Shown here in pieces: positions 17,734 to 26,081 of a stretch of 64,000 nucleotides of DNA. The DNA is taken from the NCBI GenBank assembly GCA_007132465.1, contig SLOP01000024.1, positions 1 to 64,000 of the forward strand, given 5' to 3'. Both the position numbers and the translations under genes were made by a program. Numbering within the stretch: position 1 is the stretch's first letter; every line of letters starts with the position of its first letter. The notes beneath the pieces are model-generated. The model did not search any database, was not told the DNA's origin, and worked only from the letters and a program-made list of their open reading frames with translations. The DNA is from Candidatus Izemoplasma sp. (GTDB taxonomy: Bacteria; Bacillota_I; Bacilli_A; Izemoplasmatales; Izemoplasmataceae).

Positions 17734-18084
17734 TCATAAAAAGACTTGAAATTCGAGTGTCAACCCCGCGTGATCACGGGCGAAAAAGTGGTAGATGCGA
17801 AACCGTTCATTGACTGTGGGTTCACCAAGGGATTTAACGTGTGTTTTGACGTTCGCATGCATCGCGTCCACCGCTTCTTTGGTGTCGTAAACAAAGGTGA
17901 TACAGGTGGCGCTAGCCGTTTGTTTGGGGTGGTGCGTGCAAAACCCGATGTTGCCGTGGCCGTCGCAATCGTAGATTAAGCACACGCCTTGGTCTTTCAC
18001 CAAGCGGAGGCCAAGCACATCTCCGTAAAAGTGTCTGACCGCGTCGAGGTCTTCGACCCGATAAAAATGAATAACATCAATCAT
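17734..18084 (-). CDS. VOC-family (glyoxalase / bleomycin resistance fold) protein
   Basis: A small 116-residue protein with the vicinal oxygen chelate fold: VIHFYRVEDLDAVRHFYGDVLGL at the start and LTLEFQVF at the end. These place a metal-ligand His at residue 6 and a Glu near the C-terminus. A central GNIGF-type stretch is present. Substrate unknown; lactoylglutathione lyase activity is not implied by this alone. It starts 12 bases after the ion-channel gene and is probably its operon partner. AGGAGG precedes the start. Confidence 0.82.
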   Translation of the reverse strand: MIDVIHFYRVEDLDAVRHFYGDVLGLRLVKDQGVCLIYDCDGHGNIGFCTHHPKQTASATCITFVYDTKEAVDAMHANVKTHVKSLGEPTVNERFRIYHFFARDHAGLTLEFQVFL

Positions 18085-18096
18085 ACGTAACCCTCC

Positions 18097-19899
18097 TTAT
18101 AATTTCATGAGAATGATGCGATCATCGGATTCGATGACGCATGCTTTTTCGGCGTGAAGGTTGCCTTCAAACAGCGTCGCTTCATGGCCTTTGACAAACC
18201 CCATCGGCATCAATCGTTTGTCGCTGGCTTGATAGACGCTGAGGATAAAGTGTTTAACCGACCCGGTTTGCCATGGGAAAGCGACGTCAAAGAGCGTCTC
18301 AGCACGCTTGACGACAATGGCGTAATCATCCCGGCCTTCGGCGCTCGGTTCGATGGTCAACAAGTGGTCATAAAACGAAGCGGTTTCAGGAAACAAGGCG
18401 ATTTTTGAAAGCATCAGGGAGATGAGTTTGTTGCTGATGATGGTGTTTTCTATGTTAAAGTTTTTGATTAGACGATCGTTTTTTGGATCAAGCAGTTCAA
18501 CGATGATGTGTCGTTTTTCTTTTGGCAAGGCGCTTTCAAGACGAATTAATGCATCGATAACCTGGGCGTCAAGCGCGTCGCTTTCCTTGGCATCTTCGCT
18601 CAAAAGCAGCACCGTGGCCGGCGTGGTTTTGCCGTTAAGTTCGTGAATCAGCTCATCCAAGCGATCATAAGGCATGTGGGTGGCGTGAAACGCGCTGTTG
18701 TGAAGGCGTTCATACGCGTCAAACGCCTCGAGAATAAAGGGCAGTTTGTTGTTTTCGCCAACGATGTAGACATCGTCCATGCGCTTTTCATCCCATGGCT
18801 TCATCGTAATATTTTCAGCGGTAAATGGGGTGGGCTCACGCATCATCTTGTCTTTATTGTTGTCGGCGAGCACGTAGACATCGTCGCCTTCTTTAGCAAG
18901 CGGTGTCACATGGCTGTGCTGCATTAGCACGTCGTTGAACGTGATGTTCTCGATGCGGTACGCTTCGCTGCCAGCAAACGAAAAGAGCGCGAGATAAACG
19001 TCTTCCATCGTTCGTTCGATGATCGTTTGAGCTATGATTTGACCGAGCCGCCGGTCGAAACATATCGGAAGGATGTCGAAATCCCTTAGACGATCGACGA
19101 CACGGTTCATCGTCTCCAGCTTAGCTTTGGTTCGGTAATCTTTGATTTCAGCGACGATGTTCGGTTTGCGTGCTAAGTCCAACTGGGCGATGCCAAGGAT
19201 GATTTTCACGATGTTAAGGTCGCTTTTGGCCACGCCGCCCTCACTGCTTGGAAACTCCTTGTTCATGGCGAGCACGGCGCGTGCTTCGGCAATCGAGACA
19301 TCCTCGAGGTCGGCTTTAAGAAGTGGATCGCCCGTTTTCACGAGCACGTTTAGGTTGGCACGCATTTTCTTGCTTGCATCCGTCTTATCGATGGCATCTC
19401 GCAGTTGTCGTTCGGCGTGGGTTTTATCAACGTCCGAAAGAATAATGACCGTGACGCGACGGCTTTTCACATAAAGCAAGTCCGCCACGAGCGCCGGGAT
19501 TTTATGGTTCCAGTTAAGCACAAGGATATGGTCTTCGAGGTACACTTTTCCGCTGCCCGCTTGCTTTTTATCAAAGTACGACTTAAGGGTGTTGGTCGTC
19601 AAGGCGATGATGGTGCCCGAAAAAAGCACAAGGCCAATAATCAGCACACCGACCGCAAGCACCAAGGTTGCGGGGTCGTTAATCGTTAAGATGGCGTTGG
19701 GCGTCAACATCCATTTGACGCTGCCGTCGGTGAAGGCGGTGATGATGTTGGAGTAATCATTTTCAATCACCACGGCGATGATGGCTGCGACAATAAGGAT
19801 GAGGATGTTGATTATCACCATGGATAGGATGATGAAAATCCGCGGATGTTTAAAGGTTTGAACGCTCAGTTTCGAACGGGCGTTCTTGAATTTTTTCAT
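18097..19899 (-). CDS. CASTOR/POLLUX-like ion channel with tandem RCK-type domains
   Basis: A 600-residue protein with two N-terminal membrane segments (about residues 20-50 and 78-105) flanking a short pore-like loop. A large cytosolic part follows. It begins with the CASTOR/POLLUX signature EDHILVLNWNHKIPALVADLL, then a TrkA-N/RCK-like Rossmann fold. A second such fold starts around DDVYIVGENNKLPFILEAFD. Plant CASTOR and POLLUX (DMI1) are cation channels; bacterial relatives are little studied and probably move potassium or calcium. It has its own good promoter and precedes the VOC gene. Family call good, ion unknown. Confidence 0.82.
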   Translation of the reverse strand: MKKFKNARSKLSVQTFKHPRIFIILSMVIINILILIVAAIIAVVIENDYSNIITAFTDGSVKWMLTPNAILTINDPATLVLAVGVLIIGLVLFSGTIIALTTNTLKSYFDKKQAGSGKVYLEDHILVLNWNHKIPALVADLLYVKSRRVTVIILSDVDKTHAERQLRDAIDKTDASKKMRANLNVLVKTGDPLLKADLEDVSIAEARAVLAMNKEFPSSEGGVAKSDLNIVKIILGIAQLDLARKPNIVAEIKDYRTKAKLETMNRVVDRLRDFDILPICFDRRLGQIIAQTIIERTMEDVYLALFSFAGSEAYRIENITFNDVLMQHSHVTPLAKEGDDVYVLADNNKDKMMREPTPFTAENITMKPWDEKRMDDVYIVGENNKLPFILEAFDAYERLHNSAFHATHMPYDRLDELIHELNGKTTPATVLLLSEDAKESDALDAQVIDALIRLESALPKEKRHIIVELLDPKNDRLIKNFNIENTIISNKLISLMLSKIALFPETASFYDHLLTIEPSAEGRDDYAIVVKRAETLFDVAFPWQTGSVKHFILSVYQASDKRLMPMGFVKGHEATLFEGNLHAEKACVIESDDRIILMKL

Positions 19900-19926
19900 G
19901 ACTTCCTCCTAAACTGTGCTACCCTC

Positions 19927-19955
19927 ATTATACGTGGCTTTGTCCGCTGTCGCAA
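19927..19955 (-). promoter_or_regulatory. Promoter of the ion channel-VOC operon
   Basis: Minus-strand TTGCGA, a 17-base spacer and TATAAT, 28 bases upstream of the channel start. Confidence 0.75.
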
Positions 19956-19972
19956 GCACGTCGTTGTCAGAT

Positions 19973-20000
19973 GAAAAAGGCAACCGCTCATGCGGTTGCC
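19973..20000 (-). terminator. Terminator after pdp
   Basis: Nine-base stem GGCAACCGC/GCGGTTGCC followed by TTTTT on the minus strand, just after the pdp stop; it ends the thyA-dfrA-plsC-pdp unit. Confidence 0.9.
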
Positions 20001-20003
20001 AGA

Positions 20004-21296
20004 TTAGGCAATGATTTCTAAAATCAATGGTTGTTTTTCGACGGCGTGTTCAACGATGGTGTAGGCGCTGAGCACCATTTTCACTTCGTCGGTGATGTCG
20101 TCTTTGTTGTTGTAGATGTAGGCAAGTACGTCGTCTTTTTCGACTTTATCGCCTACTTTTTTGTTGAGGACAATCCCGACATCGGTGTCAATGACGTCGT
20201 CTTTGGTTTCACGTCCGGCGCCAAGGCGCATGGCCGCCAACCCGATATCAAGCGCATTAAGTTTCTCCACGTAGCCACCCGTCTCGCTTTTGACGGCGAT
20301 GAGATCGCGGGTGTGGATGTAATCGTTAAGGTCGGGCAGTTTACCTCCTTGGGCTTCGATGAGCGCTTGGAACTTATCGTTTGCTTCAAGCGACGCGATC
20401 TTTTGCTCAATCATCTTTCTCGCGTCTTTGAGGGAGTCGGTTAAACCGGCATGGTGCACGAGGTAGCTGCCAATCTCTGTCGAAAGCTTTTGCAGGTCGC
20501 TTGGGCCGTTGCCTTGGAGTGTGCGTATCGCTTCGATGACCTCGAGTTTATTGCCGACGGCGTTGCCAAGCGGTTCGCTCATGTCGGTGATGAAGGCGAT
20601 GACTTTTTTACCGAAATTCTCGCCGATTTTTACCATTAAGCGGCTTAAATTTCTTGCGTCTTCGATGGTTTTCATGAAGGCGCCCTCACCGATTTTAACG
20701 TCAAGCACAATGACATCGGCGCCAGCGGCGAGCTTTTTGCTCATGATGGAGCTGGCTATCAAGGGTATGCTCGGCACGGTGCCGGTGACGTCGCGTAAGG
20801 CATAGAGCATTTTGTCGGCTGGCGCGAGTTTGCTCGTTTGGCCGGCAACGGCAATGTTGAGCGTGTTTACCTGTGCGACGAAACGGTCGTTGTCAAGGTT
20901 CACGTTAAAGCCGTCGATGCTCTCTAGTTTGTCGAGGGTGCCTCCCGTGTGACCGAGGCCACGTCCGGACAGTTTGGCAAATTTTGCGCCACACGAAGCC
21001 ACGAGGGGACCGAGCACAAGCGTTGTTTTATCGCCGACTCCTCCGGTTGAATGTTTATCCACTTTGGTGCCGGAGATGGCCGAAAGATCAATGATGTTCC
21101 CGCTTTGCAGCATTGCTTCGGTGAGAAAGGTGGCTTCATCGTCGGTCATGCCATTGAAGTAAATTGCCATCAATAGGGCGCTCGCTTGATAATCTGGAAT
21201 CCGTTCACGAACGTAGCCTTCAATGAAGTGGGTAATTTCCTTTTTCGAGAGTGGTTTATTGTCGCGTTTTTTTTCGATGATGTCGACCATACGCAT
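20004..21296 (-). CDS. pdp: Pyrimidine-nucleoside phosphorylase
   Basis: Splits uridine, thymidine or deoxyuridine with phosphate into base and (deoxy)ribose-1-phosphate. The ATG at 21296 (430 residues) has AAGGAGATG upstream and starts MRMVDIIEKKRDNKPLS, the normal Pdp N-terminus. Visible motifs are KVDKHSTGGVGDK (phosphate site) near residue 80 and the family signature SGRGLGHTGGTLDKLES near 110. The C-terminal domain follows. The short Gram-positive form fits Pdp better than DeoA. It ends a four-gene operon and feeds deoB and deoC elsewhere in the window. Confidence 0.93.
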   Translation of the reverse strand: MRMVDIIEKKRDNKPLSKKEITHFIEGYVRERIPDYQASALLMAIYFNGMTDDEATFLTEAMLQSGNIIDLSAISGTKVDKHSTGGVGDKTTLVLGPLVASCGAKFAKLSGRGLGHTGGTLDKLESIDGFNVNLDNDRFVAQVNTLNIAVAGQTSKLAPADKMLYALRDVTGTVPSIPLIASSIMSKKLAAGADVIVLDVKIGEGAFMKTIEDARNLSRLMVKIGENFGKKVIAFITDMSEPLGNAVGNKLEVIEAIRTLQGNGPSDLQKLSTEIGSYLVHHAGLTDSLKDARKMIEQKIASLEANDKFQALIEAQGGKLPDLNDYIHTRDLIAVKSETGGYVEKLNALDIGLAAMRLGAGRETKDDVIDTDVGIVLNKKVGDKVEKDDVLAYIYNNKDDITDEVKMVLSAYTIVEHAVEKQPLILEIIA

Positions 21297-21321
21297 GGTA
21301 TCATCTCCTTCTATCAAGGTG

Positions 21322-22140
21322 TTAGAGCGTTGCTTCGTAACGGTCAAGCTGTGTTTGAATCATGCTTTTGACCTGTTTGGAGAGTTCGATGCTGTTCAAA
21401 CCCTCATACGTGTCGCTTGGCATGATGGGATGAATATGCAAGTAAATGGTTTGTCGCTTGAAAGGCCAACCCTTAAAGATGTTTGAAAAGTTGTAGATGG
21501 TGCCAACCAAAATGTCCGCCTTTGGTTTCATTGCCAGTTTAAAGGCGCCGGGTTTAAAGGCAATCATCGTGTTGCTGAAGGTGCGTTTGCCTTCGGGAAA
21601 TATCGCCATGGGAATACCGGATTTGATAAGCTTGATGCCTTTGACGATGCTTTCGGCCGCGCTACGATCAGCGTCACGGGCAATTGGCACATTGCCAAGG
21701 ACCCACGCAAGACGGCCGATGATGGGCCAGTCAAAAATCGTCTGTTTGGCAATAAAGTTGAGGGGATGGTCTTTGAACACCGGTTTAATGGCTATAATAT
21801 CATAGTTTTCCTGATGATTGCAAACAAACACGAATGTTTTTCCCGCCTCAGGAATGTTTTCTTTCCCGGTGACGACGAGTTTAACGTTGAGCAATGTAAG
21901 CGCCAAACGAAGAATGCTGTTGACGATTCGATGCCCTCTCAGGTTATGCGCATTGACCTTCCGTGTTGTCAATCCCCATACGTACATAAACAACAAAAAC
22001 ACTATGAATGCCGCCACGCCGCTCACCAAGAGCGCCACCGGCCAAAGCGCCAGCCGCCACGACAGCGTCACCATTCCGAACAGGAATCCACTGGCCAGCG
22101 TGCCCGTCAACGTTAGGATGATAAAGATAAATGTCGCCAT
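21322..22140 (-). CDS. plsC: 1-acyl-sn-glycerol-3-phosphate acyltransferase
   Basis: Membrane-bound enzyme that makes phosphatidic acid, the precursor of membrane lipids. It is 272 residues, with two or three N-terminal hydrophobic segments. The catalytic motif NHQENYD matches the NHx4D box, NVPIARD is the second block, and IFPEGKRTFSN matches the EGTR block with Lys for Thr. The start follows dfrA by 3 bases with GAGAGG upstream, so it lies in the thyA-dfrA-plsC-pdp operon. Confidence 0.9.
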   Translation of the reverse strand: MATFIFIILTLTGTLASGFLFGMVTLSWRLALWPVALLVSGVAAFIVFLLFMYVWGLTTRKVNAHNLRGHRIVNSILRLALTLLNVKLVVTGKENIPEAGKTFVFVCNHQENYDIIAIKPVFKDHPLNFIAKQTIFDWPIIGRLAWVLGNVPIARDADRSAAESIVKGIKLIKSGIPMAIFPEGKRTFSNTMIAFKPGAFKLAMKPKADILVGTIYNFSNIFKGWPFKRQTIYLHIHPIMPSDTYEGLNSIELSKQVKSMIQTQLDRYEATL

Positions 22141-22143
22141 GCG

Positions 22144-22614
22144 TTATATCCTCTCATACAGCGCAAAACAAAGATCGCCACGGTCGTTGTGATACACGCG
22201 TTCGAACTTCGAAAAATCAACATCGGGGAAGAATGTGTCGCCCTCGTGCGTGCCTTTAACGTGGGTAATATAGAGCCTTTTTGCATGCCGCAGCGTCGCG
22301 CGATAGAGCTGCTCACCACCAATGATAAACACCTCTTCATCGCTGTGCTTGTGGCGGTCGATGAAGTCGTCAAGATTGTTGACGAGGATGATGTCATCAT
22401 CGATTGAACGGCTGGTCACCACATAGTTTGTGCGTTCGGGAAGCGGTGTGCCTAGACGTTGCTTAATTGATTCATAGGTTTTGCGTCCCATCAGGCACGC
22501 GTGGTTCTTTGTCAATCTGCGAAAGTGTTTCAGATCTTCTTCGTGGTGCCAGGGAAGGTCGTTGTTTTTTCCAATGACTTTGCCTTCATCGTACGCTACT
22601 AAAATCGATAACAT
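22144..22614 (-). CDS. dfrA: Dihydrofolate reductase
   Basis: Reduces dihydrofolate to tetrahydrofolate with NADPH, regenerating the cofactor used up by ThyA. It is 156 residues, a normal size. The N-terminal VAYDEGKVIGKNNDLPWHHEEDL contains the active-site acidic residue and the flexible loop. The NADPH motif MGRKTYESI and the block IIGGEQLYRATL follow. The ATG overlaps the thyA stop by 1 base (TGATG), giving tight coupling of the pair. Also called folA; secure. Confidence 0.95.
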   Translation of the reverse strand: MLSILVAYDEGKVIGKNNDLPWHHEEDLKHFRRLTKNHACLMGRKTYESIKQRLGTPLPERTNYVVTSRSIDDDIILVNNLDDFIDRHKHSDEEVFIIGGEQLYRATLRHAKRLYITHVKGTHEGDTFFPDVDFSKFERVYHNDRGDLCFALYERI

Positions 22615-23480
22615 CAGACACTCACCTTTCCTTTCAATGCGGGATGCGGGTCGTAATCGCGTAGTTCGATGTCGTTTGCCGTGAACGCAAAGAGATCAGT
22701 CACGTCCGGGTTTAGCCAAAGCGTCGGCAACGCTCTTGGCGTCCGTCCGAGTTGAGTTTTCACTTGCGTAAGGTGGTTCTTATAGATGTGCGCGTCGCCG
22801 ATAGAATGAACGAAGACCCCCACATCAAGGTCAAGGGCTTGCGCCATCATGTGTGTTAGGAGCGCATAACTTGCAATGTTGAAGGGAACCCCGAGAAACG
22901 CATCGGCGCTGCGCTGATACAGTTGACATGACAGTTTTCCATCGGCGATGTAAAACTGAAAAAGCACGTGACAAGGAGGCAGAGCCATTGCTTCAATGCG
23001 GTATGGATTCCAGCTGCTGATAAGCAAGCGACGAGAGTCGGGATTTTTTCTGGCTTCATTAAGCACGCGTTTCAGTTGGTCAACGCCTTCAAAATTCCGC
23101 CATTGGTGGCCGTAAAGCGGCCCGAGGCCACCGTGCTGTCGGGCGAAGGCTTCGTCTTCGCGGATTGTATCGACAAACGCCTCAAGCGTTTCGCCGTTAT
23201 ATTCTGGTGATTGCTTGAAGCGTTCGTAAGGCCATTCGTTCCAAATGCGCACGTTCTCAAGGACGAGCGGTCGAATGTTTGTTTCGCCGCGAATAAACCA
23301 AAGCAGTTCGTGTAGCACGCTTTTGAAATGCACTTTTTTCGTGGTCAACAACGGAAAACCTGCTGACAAATCAAAGCGCATCTGATACCCAAAGGTGGAA
23401 ATGGTGCCGGTGTTCGTGCGATCTTGCTTCTCTATGCCGTTTTCAAGAATATGATTTAAAAACGCTAAGTATTGTTTCAT
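22614..23480 (-). CDS. thyA: Thymidylate synthase (ThyA type)
   Basis: Converts dUMP to dTMP using methylene-tetrahydrofolate in the cytosol. The 288-residue length is standard for the short bacterial form. The catalytic Cys is in [12 protein letters not shown], preceded by [11 protein letters not shown], and the substrate-binding [20 protein letters not shown] block follows. The N-terminal Arg loop DRTNTGTIS is present. First gene of the thyA-dfrA-plsC-pdp operon, with an extended -10 promoter. Confidence 0.97.
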   Translation of the reverse strand: MKQYLAFLNHILENGIEKQDRTNTGTISTFGYQMRFDLSAGFPLLTTKKVHFKSVLHELLWFIRGETNIRPLVLENVRIWNEWPYERFKQSPEYNGETLEAFVDTIREDEAFARQHGGLGPLYGHQWRNFEGVDQLKRVLNEARKNPDSRRLLISSWNPYRIEAMALPPCHVLFQFYIADGKLSCQLYQRSADAFLGVPFNIASYALLTHMMAQALDLDVGVFVHSIGDAHIYKNHLTQVKTQLGRTPRALPTLWLNPDVTDLFAFTANDIELRDYDPHPALKGKVSV

Positions 23481-23503
23481 GTTTCCACCCCTTTTCGAAT
23501 TAC

Positions 23504-23512
23504 ATTATACCA
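23504..23512 (-). promoter_or_regulatory. Extended -10 promoter of thyA operon
   Basis: Minus-strand TGGTATAAT (extended -10), about 24 bases upstream of the thyA start. A 9-base direct repeat (GCTTGTGGT) overlaps it. Confidence 0.55.
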
Positions 23513-23532
23513 CAAGCGACCACAAGCAACCA

Positions 23533-23569
23533 GAAAAAGCGCGTCCGAGGATAGGGTTCCTCGGACGCT
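23533..23569 (-). terminator. Terminator after ssb
   Basis: Ten-base stem CGTCCGAGGA/TCCTCGGACG followed on the minus strand by GCGCTTTTTC; lies between ssb and thyA. Confidence 0.85.
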
Positions 23570-23587
23570 AGGAAGGGGGAGAATCCG

Positions 23588-23938
23588 TCAAGACGATGCG
23601 TCGTTTGAAGGTTTGTTGGGATGGTTGATGAACGTGACCTTCTCGGCGATGATTTCAGGATAGGAAAAGGATTGTTCGTCCCCGTACTCAAAGAAGCGTT
23701 GCGCGAGGCGGCCTTTAACGCCAATGGTCGATCCTTTCTTGCAGTATTGCACGGTGTTTTCAGCGATGCCACTCCACAGAGTGCAGCGAAGAAAGTCGGT
23801 GTCGTAGGTGCCGGTTTCAGCGTTCTTGAAACTGCGCTGCAACGCAAGCGTAATCGTGGCGACACGCTTTCCATCATCGAGCACACGCAGTTCGGGGTCG
23901 TAAACCAACCGTCCGACCATGATAACTTGATTAACCAT
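23588..23938 (-). CDS. ssb: Short single-stranded DNA-binding protein without the usual acidic tail
   Basis: An OB-fold protein that binds single-stranded DNA. I choose the ATG at 23938 (116 residues), with AAGGAGG 6 bases upstream; the longer open frame before it has no binding site. MVNQVIMVGRLVYDPELR is the SSB N-terminus, and aromatic and basic residues follow through FLRCTLWSG. The protein ends ...HPNKPSNDASS and lacks the DDDIPF-like C-terminal tip that recruits partner proteins. It therefore resembles the short SsbB type used in transformation more than the replicative SSB. Confidence 0.85.
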   Translation of the reverse strand: MVNQVIMVGRLVYDPELRVLDDGKRVATITLALQRSFKNAETGTYDTDFLRCTLWSGIAENTVQYCKKGSTIGVKGRLAQRFFEYGDEQSFSYPEIIAEKVTFINHPNKPSNDASS

Positions 23939-24053
23939 GTTGTCCTCCTTTTTGACTCCATCATACGCAGAAGCGCGCGCATATGCACGGAGCGTTAGCG
24001 GTGGCTTTGACGCCGTTTTGCGGCAATTGTCTGTTGATTTTTCATGTTCACCA

Positions 24054-24080
24054 CAAAAAAAGACACCAAACCTTGGTGTC
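24054..24080 (-). terminator. Terminator after the DUF3137-like gene
   Basis: Stem GACACCAA/TTGGTGTC followed by TTTTTTTG on the minus strand, about 27 bases past the stop codon. Confidence 0.85.
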
Positions 24081-24106
24081 TGATGGGACTTTCTCAAGAT
24101 TGATTG

Positions 24107-24943
24107 CTAACGTAAAGTTGGTTTTTCCTTCACAAACAACGAATCGTTGCCTTTGATGTCTTCGATTAACCGCTTAATGAAGACAATGTCTTGTTGTAGG
24201 GAGTGAAATAGCGATTCGTCAAGCGGCTTAAACAGCTGAAAACGGAGCACGCGCTTTTTGTTGATGATGACAGTCAGCTTGTCATCGTGCACGGTGAGAG
24301 ACACGTTCCCACGGTTTAGATTATGAAGCCTTATGACAGTATCGGTGACGTGTGGCGTAAATAAGTGCGAGATGAACCGTTCATGGATGGGCCGCACGGT
24401 GAAGTGTTCGCTAAACACGGTGCGCGCTGTGGTGTCATCACTCGCCGTACCGCCATCGCCATTGGTCGTTTTCGGTGTGCAAACGAGGCGCTGTTTAAAC
24501 GCGTGAGGAAACGCGAAAACATAGATGCGTCCCGCGAAACGATCGGGCTGTTCGGTGTCGATAATGACATCGCTAGAAACAAACGGCACCGATGCCATGT
24601 CGCCGATAATCATGTTCTTCCGCCATGTACGTTGTCCCGATTTTAACTGCGCGTACGTGGCCAGTTGCGTCGGCGAAAGCCCGTGATGGGGATCAAAGGT
24701 AAATGCGATGCCTCGTGGCGCCAACCAGTGAAACAGCATACCACGTTTGACATCATAAAGCATGCGGGAAAGACGCATCCCGCCGACAATAATCAACACT
24801 AAACCCGCCACCGCAAACGCAATCGCCAAGGTAATCCCAAACACGACGGCCAAAAAGGCTGGCACAAACATCAACGTGCCGATAAACACGGCCATTTCAG
24901 CCGAACGTTTTTGACGATTCAAGCCGCGAATCGGTCCACTCAT
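24107..24943 (-). CDS. DUF3137-like membrane protein
   Basis: A 278-residue protein with two hydrophobic segments near residues 18-55 and a long soluble C-terminal part. The soluble part follows the DUF3137 pattern: a GDM...VPFVSSDVII stretch, then FAGRIYVFAFPHAFKQRL, then FSEHFTVRPIHERFISHLFTP. Members are uncharacterised proteins of Gram-positive and mollicute genomes. The family call comes from recalled pattern, not a search. It forms a single-gene unit with its own terminator. Confidence 0.55.
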   Translation of the reverse strand: MSGPIRGLNRQKRSAEMAVFIGTLMFVPAFLAVVFGITLAIAFAVAGLVLIIVGGMRLSRMLYDVKRGMLFHWLAPRGIAFTFDPHHGLSPTQLATYAQLKSGQRTWRKNMIIGDMASVPFVSSDVIIDTEQPDRFAGRIYVFAFPHAFKQRLVCTPKTTNGDGGTASDDTTARTVFSEHFTVRPIHERFISHLFTPHVTDTVIRLHNLNRGNVSLTVHDDKLTVIINKKRVLRFQLFKPLDESLFHSLQQDIVFIKRLIEDIKGNDSLFVKEKPTLR

Positions 24944-25044
24944 GATTATCGCTCCTTGGGGTTATTATATCAGATACGCTGTGGAAGACCAAGGCGTTGG
25001 TTCATTCTTACCCACCATGAACGCGTTTGTTTTTCACATAATCA

Positions 25045-25053
25045 TGGTATAAT
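25045..25053 (+). promoter_or_regulatory. Extended -10 promoter of the alpha/beta hydrolase gene
   Basis: TGGTATAAT, 23 bases upstream of the start; the -35 region is weak. Confidence 0.5.
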
Positions 25054-25076
25054 TGGGTGAGGAAAGGGGCCTGCAC

Positions 25077-26012
25077 ATGAGAATCGAAAAAGCGGTCGTG
25101 CAAGACCGCTATGGATTTGACCTGCACGTTGAGATGTATCGACCAAAAGACCTTCCCGAAGCCGTCATCCAACTGGTTCACGGCTTGGGCGAACACGCCG
25201 GGCGATACCGCGAGTTCGCTTCGACGTTGTGCGAAGCGGGTTATTTCGTTTTCGTCCATGACCAACACGGTCATGGGAAAAGCGCCCTTTACGACGATAG
25301 AATCCACATCGCCGATGCCGATGGTGAGACCTTGCTGATTGAAGGGGTTCGGGTGGTGCGTGAACGGGTTCGCAACGAATTTCCTCAATTGCCGATGGTG
25401 GCAATTGGCCATTCGATGGGTGCGTTTGTCTTACGCGCGTTGATGTTTGAACATAAAGATTTATACGACGGCGTCGTGCTCATCGGCAGCGGGATTGTGC
25501 CCGCCCACCACTTGCTAATCGCCAGCCGAATCGCACGCTGGATTCGGCGCGTCAAAGGACCACAACACCTCAGCCCTTTTTTCACACGCTTCATGCATGA
25601 AAAACCGATTCGTTCAATGCAAAAAGATGGGCTCATCGAACAACGTCATGAATGGACAACCAGCGACACCGATAAACAACGCGAATACTTAGACGACCCC
25701 ATGACCGGCCGCTCACCAACCATCGCCACGCAACTGGCGCTGATTAACATGCTCATGAAAGCACAAAATCGGCGTGCGGCCCGCATCAACCACACAGACC
25801 ATCTAGTGGCGTTGCTCTGCGGGGATGAAGATGCGCTTTGCGAGTATGGTGTCGGCCTTAAACGCCTCTATCATTTTTTCCAACACGCTGGGTTTACGAA
25901 TGCCCGGTTTCGCGTGTACGCCAACGCCAGACACGAGCTTTTGAACGAGCGGTCACGTCAGAACATTTACACAGACATCTTCACCTTGGTTCGCACCGCG
26001 GCCAAACCATGA
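25077..26012 (+). CDS. Alpha/beta hydrolase (monoglyceride lipase / lysophospholipase-like)
   Basis: A serine hydrolase of about 311 residues; the start at 25077 follows GAAAGGGG. The oxyanion motif VHGLGEHAGRY is near residue 37, and the nucleophile elbow GHSMGA is near 115. The acid is probably Asp in CGDEDALC, and the His is in ANARHELLNE near 285. This layout (HGLGEHxxRY then GHSMGG) is that of the serine aminopeptidase S33 / monoacylglycerol lipase group. The substrate is probably an acyl ester. It is one of few plus-strand genes here and stands alone. Confidence 0.85.
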   Translation: MRIEKAVVQDRYGFDLHVEMYRPKDLPEAVIQLVHGLGEHAGRYREFASTLCEAGYFVFVHDQHGHGKSALYDDRIHIADADGETLLIEGVRVVRERVRNEFPQLPMVAIGHSMGAFVLRALMFEHKDLYDGVVLIGSGIVPAHHLLIASRIARWIRRVKGPQHLSPFFTRFMHEKPIRSMQKDGLIEQRHEWTTSDTDKQREYLDDPMTGRSPTIATQLALINMLMKAQNRRAARINHTDHLVALLCGDEDALCEYGVGLKRLYHFFQHAGFTNARFRVYANARHELLNERSRQNIYTDIFTLVRTAAKP

Positions 26013-26081
26013 AAAAACACGCCCCGATGATCGAGCCCCACATAGTGGACATATCCAATCCAGTTGACAGGGTGCCGTTCA

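Noticed and set aside
26013-26081. Possible terminator between the converging hydrolase and ymfH genes
   Set aside because: Stems are short and the T tract is weak; nothing convincing.
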